Source: Candidatus Poseidonia sp. (lineage in GTDB: Archaea; Thermoplasmatota; Poseidoniia; Poseidoniales; Poseidoniaceae). From it: DNA of 64,000 nucleotides. Below the pieces are notes generated by a model, which did no database searches, was not told where the DNA came from, and saw nothing but the letters and a program-made list of their open reading frames with translations. The stretch spans positions 42,566 through 106,565 of the forward strand of contig JADHPT010000005.1 of assembly GCA_016778305.1 (NCBI GenBank), written 5' to 3'. This document shows, piece by piece, positions 53,501-62,583 of this stretch. Each line of letters opens with the position of its first letter. Positions within the stretch are counted from its first letter, which is position 1. A program made the position numbers and the translations under genes.

Positions 53501-56185
53501 GAGCGCTACGCCCCACGAACCATCTGGGTCAGAATAGCCATCGCCGTCGCCGTCGGGGCAACCGTTCCGATCTTGGTCTGACGGTCCAGCAACACTGGCA
53601 CATGCATCAGCACCGTTTGATGTGGTCCATCCGCTATCTGCATCCGAGAAGGAATCCCCGTCGGAGTCCGTACATCCGTAACGGTCACCGGTGGAATTGC
53701 CAGCGGTTGAGGTACAGGCATCGGCCTCGTTACCTGCAGCGTTGTCGCCATATCCATCATAATCGGTGTCAGCCCATTGACTTAGATCCGAAGGGAAGGC
53801 ATCTGCGCCGTCGTTAACAGTCCATCCGCTGTCAGGATTGGAATAGCCGTCACCGTCGGTGTCAGGACATCCATCTCGATCTTGGCTGGAGGTTCCTGCA
53901 GTCGTGTTGCAGTCATCTTGATCATCGATGTATCCGTCCAAATCAGCATCTTGCGTAAGGTTGGTGAGGCTGTAATCACCCGTCATTGCAAGGGCGAAGA
54001 ATTGGGGACCGGTCGGGATGCTGGTGCCCACGACGTGAACTTCCCACGTACCTTGAGCGGGAGCAGACAACGTCATCCCGAGGAGATTGTCAACATTGTT
54101 GCTCAGATTTGTCCACGTTCCTGCAGGGCTCTTGACTGCCAAATCAACATCGTTCACCAAGTTCGTGGAAGCCGCAGGGGTAGAGGCAGGATCCGTCCAA
54201 GAAAGTGCGAAACTGATGTCGTCAGCACTGGAGGATACGTTAAACGACCATCCACGATCGTCATTGGTTGACACTGATTGGTCTTGCAACCACGATGTGT
54301 TGAGGGCTTGTGACATGTTCACTCGACCCCATCCTTCGTGATCGTTTGGTGCCGCTTCACCCGCACCGTTCGTGGACGAACTGTACTGTCCTGTCATGTC
54401 GTGAGCACTGGCGGTGAAGATGGCTTTGACGAGGGCAGAAGTTGGATTGCTTTCTCCGAGGTTTTCCGTAAGGTGTTCCAACAGAAGGGCCGTAGCACCT
54501 GCGGTGAGTGGGGTTGCCATGCTCGTGCCGCCCATGTAAGTGTAACTTGCGTTATGAGCCAACCATCCAGTATCGGTCGTGCTACGAGATTTTGCCGAGA
54601 GAATCATGGTCCCAGGGGCTGAAAAGTCTGGTTTGAGGCGGTCGTCATCGGTCGGTCCTCGGGAGGAAAATGCCGCCATTCCATCGGGGTTGTCGGCCAA
54701 TTTATCGGTTGAAATTGGTGAGGCATACTTCGTACTGCCCCACACCCAAGACATGTTCGCACGTGCATTTTCAGTAGCGCCTACGGTGAGTACATTCTTT
54801 GCAGTCGCAGGTGAGCCCATGGAATCCAAATCGATTTCACCGTCGCGTGGATTGGTGTCAACACCCTCGTTGGCTGCTGCGAAAAGAATCACCAATTCAT
54901 CGTAGGTTCGAGCACTGCTATCGGCTTGCATCGACGATGTCGTGTATTGACCTGCGACGCTTGAGCCCCATGAATTGGTGTGTACTTGGCTTCCGTTGTC
55001 CCAAGCGAGTTTGAACAAATCGTTGAGGTCATTGGGTATTCCGAGCAACTCCTCCGCTCCACCACGCGTGGTGGCAATGGAATGGAAGAGAAGGTGTGCT
55101 TCTGGGGCAGCTCCGATAATATCTCCGTTGCTGTGAGTTCCATCACCCAATACCGAGCCTGCAACGTGCGTTCCGTGACCGTGTTTGTCTTCAGCGTCGT
55201 CACCGCACGGACTCATCCCGTAATAGGTGCAGGTGGAGGCGGGAGGCGGGAAGGAGAGAATACCGGTAATGTGGTCGCGGAAATCAGGATGCATGTTTGA
55301 ATTGTTCACGCCGTTGTCGAGGCCCGTGTCGGCTACGGTAACGATGATACCGGTCCCGTCCAGTCCGTTCCATCCGCTGTCAATGCTTGCCATGTTGGTG
55401 TTGTCCCACAGGTCATCGACATGCATGACTTCGATACCCTTGCTGTTCAATATTTCAAAGAAGGGCTTTGGCTCAATCCATTCAATCTCGGGTTGGGCTG
55501 CGAGCCAAGTCAAGCCATCAGCGTCGACCGCCATGGTGGCAAAACGCCCTGAATGCGAATCCAAGGCGATGCCGCTTCGTTCGTTGATACCATCAGGGAG
55601 CTCCTCACCAGAAAGAACCACGTTGACAATGGCGCCTTCCTGGTTGACGAAGGGGTTGGCAATCTCCATTTCAACGCCCAGCAAGCCACGTGCGAGGTCG
55701 GTACGGATTTTGTCGGTGGAGTCCATGACGGCCATGCCCTGTACGTTCAAGGACGCAAGTTGGGCGGGCGTTTTGTCGTTGACGTCACAGTGGAATCCGG
55801 TCGGCGGAAGGAATGAATAGCACTTGATGCCTTCATCAGCGAGATCGTGGAACCATTGCGATGGCACTGGATAGGCGTGACTGAGGATGTGGAAACCACT
55901 GACGCTTTCCTCACCCGTTCGCTCGGTCCATTCCGTAGGGGAGAGCAACGAAACATCACGGTAGAGCAGGTGTGTTGTGTCCGTTGCATCATCACTTGTC
56001 AGCCAGCCGTGTTCACTGTCCGCTCTTGGTGCGATATTCAGCATGGAGAGCAGTTCCAAATCGGCATCTGTTTCAACGTCAATATCCGTGGACTGCACTC
56101 CATTCGCCATGGCGATAGGGGCCATGAGTTGAAGCAACATCAGGCCGATAAGGAGGATGGAACTGGGGCGGCGACTGGTCAGCAT
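50576..56185 (-). CDS. Giant secreted subtilisin-like (S8) protease with long Ca-binding TSP3-type repeat array and C-terminal TM
   Basis: 1869 aa; VTVADTGLDNG, DKHGHGTHVAGSVLG, MGGTSMATPLTAGATALLL (D-H-S triad); then many DxDGDGYxD repeats; C-terminal TM (LGALVLFVLMGALMIRG). Confidence 0.93.
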   Translation of the reverse strand: MLTSRRPSSILLIGLMLLQLMAPIAMANGVQSTDIDVETDADLELLSMLNIAPRADSEHGWLTSDDATDTTHLLYRDVSLLSPTEWTERTGEESVSGFHILSHAYPVPSQWFHDLADEGIKCYSFLPPTGFHCDVNDKTPAQLASLNVQGMAVMDSTDKIRTDLARGLLGVEMEIANPFVNQEGAIVNVVLSGEELPDGINERSGIALDSHSGRFATMAVDADGLTWLAAQPEIEWIEPKPFFEILNSKGIEVMHVDDLWDNTNMASIDSGWNGLDGTGIIVTVADTGLDNGVNNSNMHPDFRDHITGILSFPPPASTCTYYGMSPCGDDAEDKHGHGTHVAGSVLGDGTHSNGDIIGAAPEAHLLFHSIATTRGGAEELLGIPNDLNDLFKLAWDNGSQVHTNSWGSSVAGQYTTSSMQADSSARTYDELVILFAAANEGVDTNPRDGEIDLDSMGSPATAKNVLTVGATENARANMSWVWGSTKYASPISTDKLADNPDGMAAFSSRGPTDDDRLKPDFSAPGTMILSAKSRSTTDTGWLAHNASYTYMGGTSMATPLTAGATALLLEHLTENLGESNPTSALVKAIFTASAHDMTGQYSSSTNGAGEAAPNDHEGWGRVNMSQALNTSWLQDQSVSTNDDRGWSFNVSSSADDISFALSWTDPASTPAASTNLVNDVDLAVKSPAGTWTNLSNNVDNLLGMTLSAPAQGTWEVHVVGTSIPTGPQFFALAMTGDYSLTNLTQDADLDGYIDDQDDCNTTAGTSSQDRDGCPDTDGDGYSNPDSGWTVNDGADAFPSDLSQWADTDYDGYGDNAAGNEADACTSTAGNSTGDRYGCTDSDGDSFSDADSGWTTSNGADACASVAGPSDQDRNGCPDGDGDGYSDPDGSWGVALGADAYPNDATQWIDSDGDGYGDNPPPATTGDACPSSSGLSNQDRYGCTDTDGDGYSDPDSGWTVAANNADAFVSDATQWADGDGDGYGDNATGNNPDACPSTAGTSTQLGRLGCADSDGDGYADVDDAFPSESTQWADADADGYGDEASGFQADACPSASGTSTRDRFGCPDSDNDGSSDNDSSWTVGNGADAFPSDATQWVDGDGDGYGDNPAGTNGDQCPTFSGTSTQDRLGCPDTDGDGYSDADSLWTIDDGADAYPNDPTRWGDSDGDGYDDGLDDDCPAFFGTSMHDRKGCPDQDGDGYSDPDASWTVNDGADAFMTDTTQWNDTDGDGYGDNAAGNLPDACPSEHGQSWQNGTYGCPDSDADGWANQDDSHPDEFTQWMDADGDGYGDNPGGVEPDSCTSQAGNSTQGYRLGCPDTDGDGWDDVVDALPNLATQWLDQDGDGYGDNASGIQPDACPGEAGTSTIDRFGCVDSDADGVSNGTDAFPNDPTRTTDSDGDGYDDVEDVCPLISGNSTSDRLGCVDSDGDGVSDPTLPVGNLSGWNTSDGADAFPDEPTQSVDSDGDGFGDNINGHEADVCPSESGSSTMDRFGCLDSDADGTSDTNDAFPAEATQWADADGDGYGDNADGMTPDACNATAGTSILDLYGCVDTDGDTVSDSNDLWPADDSQWYDTDGDGYGDEATGTDGDSCPLVAGTSTRGSQQGCLDTDADGWADDTDAFPDERSQHVDSDGDGWGDNQSLGAHKPDHWPDDASRNSAEASLSCTPLTIDLDLAASGYFTFSCTLTTSMASAFAANIDWLATSSVTGESSGHFLTFTSESGNSQTVTFSGNARDVGNHQILLTAYEPGAEIPMDTVTVVLRTEDSNAPVTVYDSEQTSALTALAENSMVQAALGALVLFVLMGALMIRGHSRNVRSDAMRVARAEEMRHSRGISPRSPSPPMIGQQNAPPTVRKRSVNSSVFDDLRRKK
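51280..53950 (-). repeat. Protein-coding tandem repeat array (Asp/Gly-rich, thrombospondin type 3-like)
   Basis: Repeated DADGDGYGDNxxGxxxDACPxxAGTSTxDRxGCxDxDGDGYSDxDxxW units in the S8 protease gene. Confidence 0.9.
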
Positions 56186-56296
56186 ATCTCCCTCTATGCA
56201 GGCCTACCACATGAAAGATTGCATATCAGGACTGGTGCTTGCTTGTGGTTGAATTCTTAGCGAGGGTTCAAGAATGCCGAGCATGGGCGTGATTCT

Positions 56297-58150
56297 ATGA
56301 CGAGGGGACATGCATCCAAAGGCAGCAAAGATGCGATGAGTCCAGAGGATCTCAACGAGGGTGCTCAAGTACTCGGCCGACAAATTTGGCGTGTTGTCCC
56401 CTATGCCAAAAAATATCCAAAGCGAGTTGCAACGGGTATTTTCGCCAATGCAGCCGCCCGGTTTTTTGACCTCATGCCCTTTGTTGCCATCGGTTTGGCG
56501 GTTGATTACTTCACCACAGATATCCTGACTGGGCCTCAAATCGTACAGGACATGGTGACGACCATCCACAGCGACCCAGCCTTCGGTTATGGCATCCTCA
56601 TTTTCCTCTGTTTCCTCTGTTTGGCTCTGTTCCAGGGCATCTCTGAATATGCTTGGCAAACGCTCGGATACAATATTCAGCACGATTTGAGAATGGATGC
56701 TACGCGTTCGCTTATCGCCATGGAGGCATCCTACTACGACCTCAGGCAGACGGGTCAAATCATGTCGGTTCTTTCAAGCGACGTCAATCAACTGGAGGAC
56801 GTTGTTTCAGATTCTTCAACATCGATTATTCGAATTGTCATCACCTTTGCAACCGCCTTCATCATCCTGTCGATCATGTCCTTAAAACTCGCAGCCGTTC
56901 TCTTCGTTCCGCTCTTATTCATCGTGCCTGCCGTGTATTGGTTCTCCACTCGCGTGCAGCGAAAATACCGCAAACAACGAGAATCCACGGGCGACATTAA
57001 CGCCGTCCTTGAAAACCTGGTATCGGGAATCGCAGTGGTGCAGGCTTACAATGCACAAAATTGGGAAGCAAATCGTGTAGGCAAACAATCGGGCGAATAT
57101 CGTGACCAAGCCATGGGTGCCAGCAAAGATAGGAATCGCTTCATACCAATGATTTATGCCATTGCTGGCGTTGCCTTCGGTCTCTTGGTTACTGCGGGTG
57201 GTCATCTGGCCAGTCAGAATGAAATCACGACGGGCCAACTCGTGACCTTCCTTCTCATCAGCACACGAATGACCATGCCGATGTTCATCTTTGGTATTCT
57301 GGTCAATCAGCTCCAGCGCGGTGAGGCTGCAGCAAAACGTGTTTTTGCGGTCGTTGACCTCGAACCTACCATCGTTGACAAGGAGGGCGCAAAAGTGCTT
57401 GAAGGGGGCATTCAATCCGTTGAGTTCAACGACGTTTATTTCACCTATCCCAACACCACGATCAAGGTGCTCAACGGTATCACTTTCAAGGTGGAAGCAG
57501 GTGATTTCCTTGGCGTCATGGGCCATACTGGGGCAGGAAAAACAACCATTCTCAAACTACTGATGCGCTATTACACGCCCGACAGCGGCGAAGTGCTCAT
57601 CAACGGTGAGCCAATTACCGATTTCACACTGCATTCACTCCGTGAAGCCATTGGATTTGTCAGTCAAGACCCCTTCCTCTTCTACGGAAGCGTTCGCGAC
57701 AACGTCGTCTACAACCAAGAATCCAACGAAGAAATGCTGAAGGATGCACTTACGATGGCTGGTGCGTGGAATTTCGTTCAAGAGTTGGAAAACGGTCTGG
57801 ACACGATGGTCGGCGATCGCGGTGCCATGTTGAGCGGTGGGCAACGAGCCCGTATCTCACTCGCAAGAGCCATTTTGAGAGCACCAAGTCTGTTGATTCT
57901 TGACGAGGCCAGCAGTGCACTGGATGCTGAAACAGAGCGACGTATCCAAGAAAACCTTCTTTCATCAGGAAAGAACCGTGCTACCATTGCGGTTGCTCAC
58001 CGATTGAGTACCATTCGCAACGCTAATGAAATCCTTTCCATGGTAGACGGAGCTATCGTCGAACGTGGCGTCCACGACGATTTGGTTGCTTCAGGCGGCG
58101 TTTATGCCAGCCAATGGACGATTCAAACAGGCGACATGGCCGGTCTGTGA
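56297..58150 (+). CDS. ABC transporter, fused permease-ATPase (exporter type)
   Basis: GVMGHTGAGKTTILKLLMRYY (Walker A), MLSGGQRARISLARAIL, LLILDEASSALDAETE. Confidence 0.93.
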   Translation: MTRGHASKGSKDAMSPEDLNEGAQVLGRQIWRVVPYAKKYPKRVATGIFANAAARFFDLMPFVAIGLAVDYFTTDILTGPQIVQDMVTTIHSDPAFGYGILIFLCFLCLALFQGISEYAWQTLGYNIQHDLRMDATRSLIAMEASYYDLRQTGQIMSVLSSDVNQLEDVVSDSSTSIIRIVITFATAFIILSIMSLKLAAVLFVPLLFIVPAVYWFSTRVQRKYRKQRESTGDINAVLENLVSGIAVVQAYNAQNWEANRVGKQSGEYRDQAMGASKDRNRFIPMIYAIAGVAFGLLVTAGGHLASQNEITTGQLVTFLLISTRMTMPMFIFGILVNQLQRGEAAAKRVFAVVDLEPTIVDKEGAKVLEGGIQSVEFNDVYFTYPNTTIKVLNGITFKVEAGDFLGVMGHTGAGKTTILKLLMRYYTPDSGEVLINGEPITDFTLHSLREAIGFVSQDPFLFYGSVRDNVVYNQESNEEMLKDALTMAGAWNFVQELENGLDTMVGDRGAMLSGGQRARISLARAILRAPSLLILDEASSALDAETERRIQENLLSSGKNRATIAVAHRLSTIRNANEILSMVDGAIVERGVHDDLVASGGVYASQWTIQTGDMAGL

Positions 58151-58153
58151 ACC

Positions 58154-58711
58154 TCAAGCGGATGCTTGGCGGCCAGTAACGATGTTGGCGATGCCCACGA
58201 GAAGGACAAGTCCAGATAGCCACAAGGGCATCAATGGAACGAAGTCGTAGGGCAAGTGCAAGATGTCCAGCAATGATTCCCCTCGAGAAAAGGTGCCGCC
58301 CAAGGAGGCGGTCGTTAGGATCAGCCCCGATGCGGCCATGCCACCGAGCATCTGCCAACGTTTTCCCCACTTTTCTGCCCAGATACTGGGGCCCTGTCGG
58401 TACCGTACGTTCAGCACACCCAATGCAAGGCCAAGAGAAGCGCAGGAAAGGAACATTTTGTTGATGAGTAACGGATGGTCAATGCCATCTCCAGGGCTTG
58501 AAGCAATACCCGTAGCAATCGCCATTGGCATCGCTAACAAACCAAATGCGAGGGCGAAATGTGCAACATTGTCAAAGAGATTGACATGACGCTGCAGGCC
58601 GAGAAGATGGTGGCTGGCAAGTCCTGCAAAGAGGAAGGCTGCTCCAGCCATGGCAAAGGACCCGACGGTGAGCTCGGTGCTCACGACGTGAAGCGTACCT
58701 GAACTCACCAT
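58154..58711 (-). CDS. Multi-pass membrane protein (possible DUF2231/cytochrome b-like)
   Basis: Four or more TM segments with regularly placed His (ASHHLL, DNVAHFALAF, IDHPLLINK); coupled to the downstream-listed gene at 58711. Confidence 0.55.
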   Translation of the reverse strand: MVSSGTLHVVSTELTVGSFAMAGAAFLFAGLASHHLLGLQRHVNLFDNVAHFALAFGLLAMPMAIATGIASSPGDGIDHPLLINKMFLSCASLGLALGVLNVRYRQGPSIWAEKWGKRWQMLGGMAASGLILTTASLGGTFSRGESLLDILHLPYDFVPLMPLWLSGLVLLVGIANIVTGRQASA

Positions 58712-59685
58712 CAGATCTGACCTCCTTCAAATTCCTCATCGGTGAGTTTCGGTATGTTCATGCCCTCGGGCCGACGGTTCTGAAGTGCCATGAAACCTGC
58801 CATGAAGACAACAATGAGGGCAAATGATTGCACGTATGCGGCGCTTTCGTCAACCGTCCAAGGAGCCTCTTCGCTACGCAATTGGAACCAAGGCGTCGTT
58901 TGTGAGGGACCTTCTCCTTCCAAATGGGCGCGCCATTCAACCACGGTCGGTTGAAGCGAGGCTGGTAGGTCGAAGGACCATGTTCCATCGCTCAAAATCA
59001 TGACTTCGGTCGTCTGTATTTCGCCTCCGGCGACCCTCCATTCAACCTCAACGGATTCAACAAAGGCGGTCTCTAATTGCATTGTCGTGCTTTCACCGAG
59101 GAGGCGTTGGGTGGTGGGGGCGTAGTCGGATGTCAATCGGGGGAGGTCTTCCGGCACGAGCACCACCTCCACGACAGCGGGAGTGTTACTTTGTCCAAAG
59201 AACGGGGCTTCACTTCCGTCTTCAGTTCCATGGTGAATGGCTCCGTGCAACTCGTATTGGCCGATGCTAGGGGCGCGCAAGGTCCAGGTTACGTTGCGCT
59301 GATCTTGGGATGGAAGCACGGTGATTTCGACATAATTTTCAGTCCCACCTTCGCTGTTGGAGATGATGGTCCACCCGTCGTCGGATGGCAAGTCTCCCGC
59401 TCCCGAAAGGCTGCTGAGGAGAAAGACGCCGAGGAGCCCTTGTTGTGTGGTTTCGATATTCTCGATGCTAACGGTCACGCTGGTCAGCAATCCTTCATAC
59501 GCCACTGCTTCGCTGTGCAGCGAGACGATTGAAGTGGACGACCGGTTCATGTCGGCGTCACCGTGACACGCACCCCCGCATTGAGCATCAAAAGCGCCCT
59601 CTCCGACTCCGCTCGGGTTGGCTGAGCCGAGACTGGGTGCGAATAACAACAGCGTAGCGAGCATGACCCAGAAGTTTCGACGCAT
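58711..59685 (-). CDS. Secreted, TM-anchored protein with N-terminal CxxxCH motif
   Basis: Signal peptide, then FDAQCGGACHGDADMN; C-terminal TM (SFALIVVFMAGFMAL). Confidence 0.7.
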   Translation of the reverse strand: MRRNFWVMLATLLLFAPSLGSANPSGVGEGAFDAQCGGACHGDADMNRSSTSIVSLHSEAVAYEGLLTSVTVSIENIETTQQGLLGVFLLSSLSGAGDLPSDDGWTIISNSEGGTENYVEITVLPSQDQRNVTWTLRAPSIGQYELHGAIHHGTEDGSEAPFFGQSNTPAVVEVVLVPEDLPRLTSDYAPTTQRLLGESTTMQLETAFVESVEVEWRVAGGEIQTTEVMILSDGTWSFDLPASLQPTVVEWRAHLEGEGPSQTTPWFQLRSEEAPWTVDESAAYVQSFALIVVFMAGFMALQNRRPEGMNIPKLTDEEFEGGQI

Positions 59686-62177
59686 CAGCGCTCACCTCCT
59701 CGACTGAGATTTCGCTGAAGCAGGACGATGGATCCCAGCAGGAGTAAGATGCCGAGGCCAAAACCTCCCGTCGCCGATGCCTCTGGAGTTTCCACGGCAG
59801 GTGGTTCAATGCTGAGGCTGATGGTATCCATGGCGTTGAGATAGATTCGGTCTTGGTCAACGGGCTGGATGGTATATTCATTCAAACCGCTCATCGGAGG
59901 ATTGTCCGTGAACGAGGTATCGTTCACCGTTGCAATCATTTGACCGCCCCGTAGGATATTGAAAGCAGCCTCGTCTCCGTTCCACGACCATGAGAGGTCG
60001 ACCCTTCCGTTACCGTCATGAAGAACCATCAGGCTTTGCACCTGTGGTCCAACGGTCGGCTGAAGCGTCTGGGTGGTGCTGTTGGTGGCACCAAACTCAT
60101 CGCTCACGGTGAGGGTCAAGTCCACGACACCTTTTGGCACCAAGGTCAGCGTGTGTCCCGACGCGCTTCCTGTCGTCCACGACCACGTGTAGGTCAGGTC
60201 CTTTCCGTCAGGGTCTGTTGATGATTCTGCGGACAAGACCACCTCTTCGCCGAACCAAACATTCGTCGAGAGGACCGAAAAAGCAGCACTTGGGGGGAGG
60301 TTGGCGATGACGAGGGTGTGTTCGACGCCTTCGCTAAAGGCTTCACCGTCCCAAACGCTGACATGCATCGTCCAGGTTTGACCGGGCGCTAATTTATCGA
60401 TGGGAACAAGGGTTGAATTTTCAAGTCCAGCATCTCGAAATCCATTCTTGTACCAGTTGGTCCATAGTTCGACAGCATCACCATCTGCATCGCTGGCCAA
60501 TAATTCTGGTGCGAGTTCGCTGAGTGATGTGGAGGATTCAGGCCACTGCAGGACTACAGAAGGGACTGCGTTGAGAATGGTTGCCTTCTCGCTGGTACTG
60601 CTTGCTTCCAATTCGCCGTCGCTTACGATGACCTGCACCGTCCACTCATCGCCTTTGCTAAGGGCTGACATGGGGAGACTTGCCTCGGTGAAGGTGGAGT
60701 ATTCTTGGCCCTGATTGAACCATCGAATGGAGGTAATACTGACCGTATCGCCGTCAGCATCGTCATGTTCGAGATTCATCACAAGGTCGTGCATGGCCGT
60801 CATGCTGCTTGAATTGAGTTGCAGGCTGATGATGACGGGAGCGACGTTAGCGATGGTGATGGAGTCACTTTCTTGCCACGTTGACCAGCCAATGCCGTCT
60901 GAAGCCCGAACGCTTGCTTTCCAAACCTCACCTTTGGCGGTCATGGTAGAAGGAAGAGGGTTCATGCCGTTAGCAGCTTCAATGATTTGACCGTTGACGG
61001 TCCAGATGATTTCGTTGTCAACAATGGCGTCCCCGTCTCCGTCAACTTCGTCCCACTGAACCTGAATGTCTGAGGTGGTATTGGTGGGTGAGGGTGCGAC
61101 GAGACTGACTTGGCTCACAACCGGGGGCGTATTGCCGCTGGCGATGGTCACGTTGGGGGATGGGGTCCAGGCACCAAAGCCCTCACCATCATGTCCGCGA
61201 ACTTCAACGGACCAAACATCGTTGCTGCGTGTTGCGATCGCTGGCAAGGTTGTGGAATTGTCGAGTTCAGGTACAACTTGGCCGTTAAGTTTCCATTGAA
61301 CATGCATGTCAATCGGGTCACCGTCTGCATCATCTGAAAGGTACTGGAAGGACAACTCCGTGCTGGAATCTGGTGCTGTGTCGCTCAGTTGAACGTTGGT
61401 GACCAGCGGCAGCGAATTGGCGATGATGAGCGGCGAAGACATGACCGCCGTTCCAGCATCAATTCCATCGGATGGCGTCACTTCAACGGTCCATGATTGA
61501 TGCTTTGCCGTGGCTGATGAAGGGAGGGTTGCAGTGGTGTGGGAGGGCATGAGGCTGTTGTTGAGGTGCCAAGCAAAACTCGTGCCCGCTTCGCCATCAC
61601 CATCGCTATCGCTGAAGGTATAGGTCGCGAGAAGGGCATCCTCTGTTGTAGGGTTGGCAGGCTGGAGGGTAAGTGAAGACACCGTGGGGGCATTGTTGGC
61701 CGACACTGCTTCACTCAGTGAAATGCTGGTGGTGGCATAATCGTCGCCTCCTGTATTCTGCAGTCCGTTTCCAGAGAGTACGGCGAGATTGAATTGCACC
61801 GAACCCGAGCCGCTCGATGGTGAGGTCCAATCCACGGTCCAGGACGTGCTGGTCCAGGTATCATGGGTTGCTTGAACTCCGTTTGAACTTACTTGAGCGG
61901 CTGAACTTGGATTTGACAGGCTTCCTTTGCTTACCTGTAGGTTGAAGCCCCCGCTTGCAGGAGTGGTAGACATGCCGATACTCAAGGCGTAGGTCGTCGA
62001 CGCATCATAGGCTGATGGAAGGCCGGTCAATACTGGTGATACACTGCCTGCGGCGCCGGAATGGCATCCACAACCAGAGGAGGCACTGTTGAATCTCCCG
62101 TCTTTTTTTGCGTCTACTATGGCGCTCTGACTCATCAAGAGCAAGAGGAGCGTCACGAGCAGAACCTGCGGCCTCAT
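59685..62177 (-). CDS. Large secreted protein with N-terminal CxCH/reeler-like domain and Ig/PKD-type repeats, C-terminal TM
   Basis: 830 aa: signal peptide, SSGCGCHSGAAGSVSP; repeated DADGDxxxxxxxWxxNG units; PKD-like FSVLSTNVWFGEEVVLSAESSTDPDGKDLTYTWSW; TM GLGILLLLGSIVLL. Confidence 0.78.
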   Translation of the reverse strand: MRPQVLLVTLLLLLMSQSAIVDAKKDGRFNSASSGCGCHSGAAGSVSPVLTGLPSAYDASTTYALSIGMSTTPASGGFNLQVSKGSLSNPSSAAQVSSNGVQATHDTWTSTSWTVDWTSPSSGSGSVQFNLAVLSGNGLQNTGGDDYATTSISLSEAVSANNAPTVSSLTLQPANPTTEDALLATYTFSDSDGDGEAGTSFAWHLNNSLMPSHTTATLPSSATAKHQSWTVEVTPSDGIDAGTAVMSSPLIIANSLPLVTNVQLSDTAPDSSTELSFQYLSDDADGDPIDMHVQWKLNGQVVPELDNSTTLPAIATRSNDVWSVEVRGHDGEGFGAWTPSPNVTIASGNTPPVVSQVSLVAPSPTNTTSDIQVQWDEVDGDGDAIVDNEIIWTVNGQIIEAANGMNPLPSTMTAKGEVWKASVRASDGIGWSTWQESDSITIANVAPVIISLQLNSSSMTAMHDLVMNLEHDDADGDTVSITSIRWFNQGQEYSTFTEASLPMSALSKGDEWTVQVIVSDGELEASSTSEKATILNAVPSVVLQWPESSTSLSELAPELLASDADGDAVELWTNWYKNGFRDAGLENSTLVPIDKLAPGQTWTMHVSVWDGEAFSEGVEHTLVIANLPPSAAFSVLSTNVWFGEEVVLSAESSTDPDGKDLTYTWSWTTGSASGHTLTLVPKGVVDLTLTVSDEFGATNSTTQTLQPTVGPQVQSLMVLHDGNGRVDLSWSWNGDEAAFNILRGGQMIATVNDTSFTDNPPMSGLNEYTIQPVDQDRIYLNAMDTISLSIEPPAVETPEASATGGFGLGILLLLGSIVLLQRNLSRGGER

Positions 62178-62221
62178 GAACGAAACTTAATCGAATCCTT
62201 ATTTGATTGTTCGTCATTCAT

Positions 62222-62518
62222 TCAAGGGGATGGCTCCGGTTTCTCCTGGTTCATGCCCGCTTTCTGGTCGAGGTATACAATCAGCATTGAAACAAGCAAA
62301 AACAGCGGAATACCGGCGATTAACGCCCACACGCCGATACTCAAGCCTTGAATGCGCAGGTCGTCAAAAATCTCTCCAATCAGAATAACGGCGACGACCA
62401 GAAGAACCCGAAGCAAGAGCATAACAGGTCGGACAGAATGCCAAATCGCCTCGGCTTCGCCGCGTTGATCTGGTTGGTCAAGGTCAACCAACCGTTGCCC
62501 CAGTGACCGACCCGCCAT
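62222..62518 (-). CDS. Small membrane protein (two TM helices)
   Basis: 98 aa: LLLRVLLVVAVILIGEIF and GVWALIAGIPLFLLVSMLIVYL. Confidence 0.6.
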   Translation of the reverse strand: MAGRSLGQRLVDLDQPDQRGEAEAIWHSVRPVMLLLRVLLVVAVILIGEIFDDLRIQGLSIGVWALIAGIPLFLLVSMLIVYLDQKAGMNQEKPEPSP

Positions 62519-62583
62519 GTCGTGCTTTTACGCGTCAGCAGTCATAGAGATTGGCCTCCTTGGCGAATCGATGAGGTTGGTTT

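Noticed and set aside
51160-53817. Multiple + strand Arg/Pro-rich ORFs across the protease repeat region
   Set aside because: Shadow frames generated by the repetitive Asp/Gly codon pattern of the minus-strand TSP3 array.
51280-53950. Repeat array considered as CRISPR or satellite DNA
   Set aside because: Periodicity is in-frame protein repeat with degenerate nucleotides; no identical direct repeats with unique spacers.
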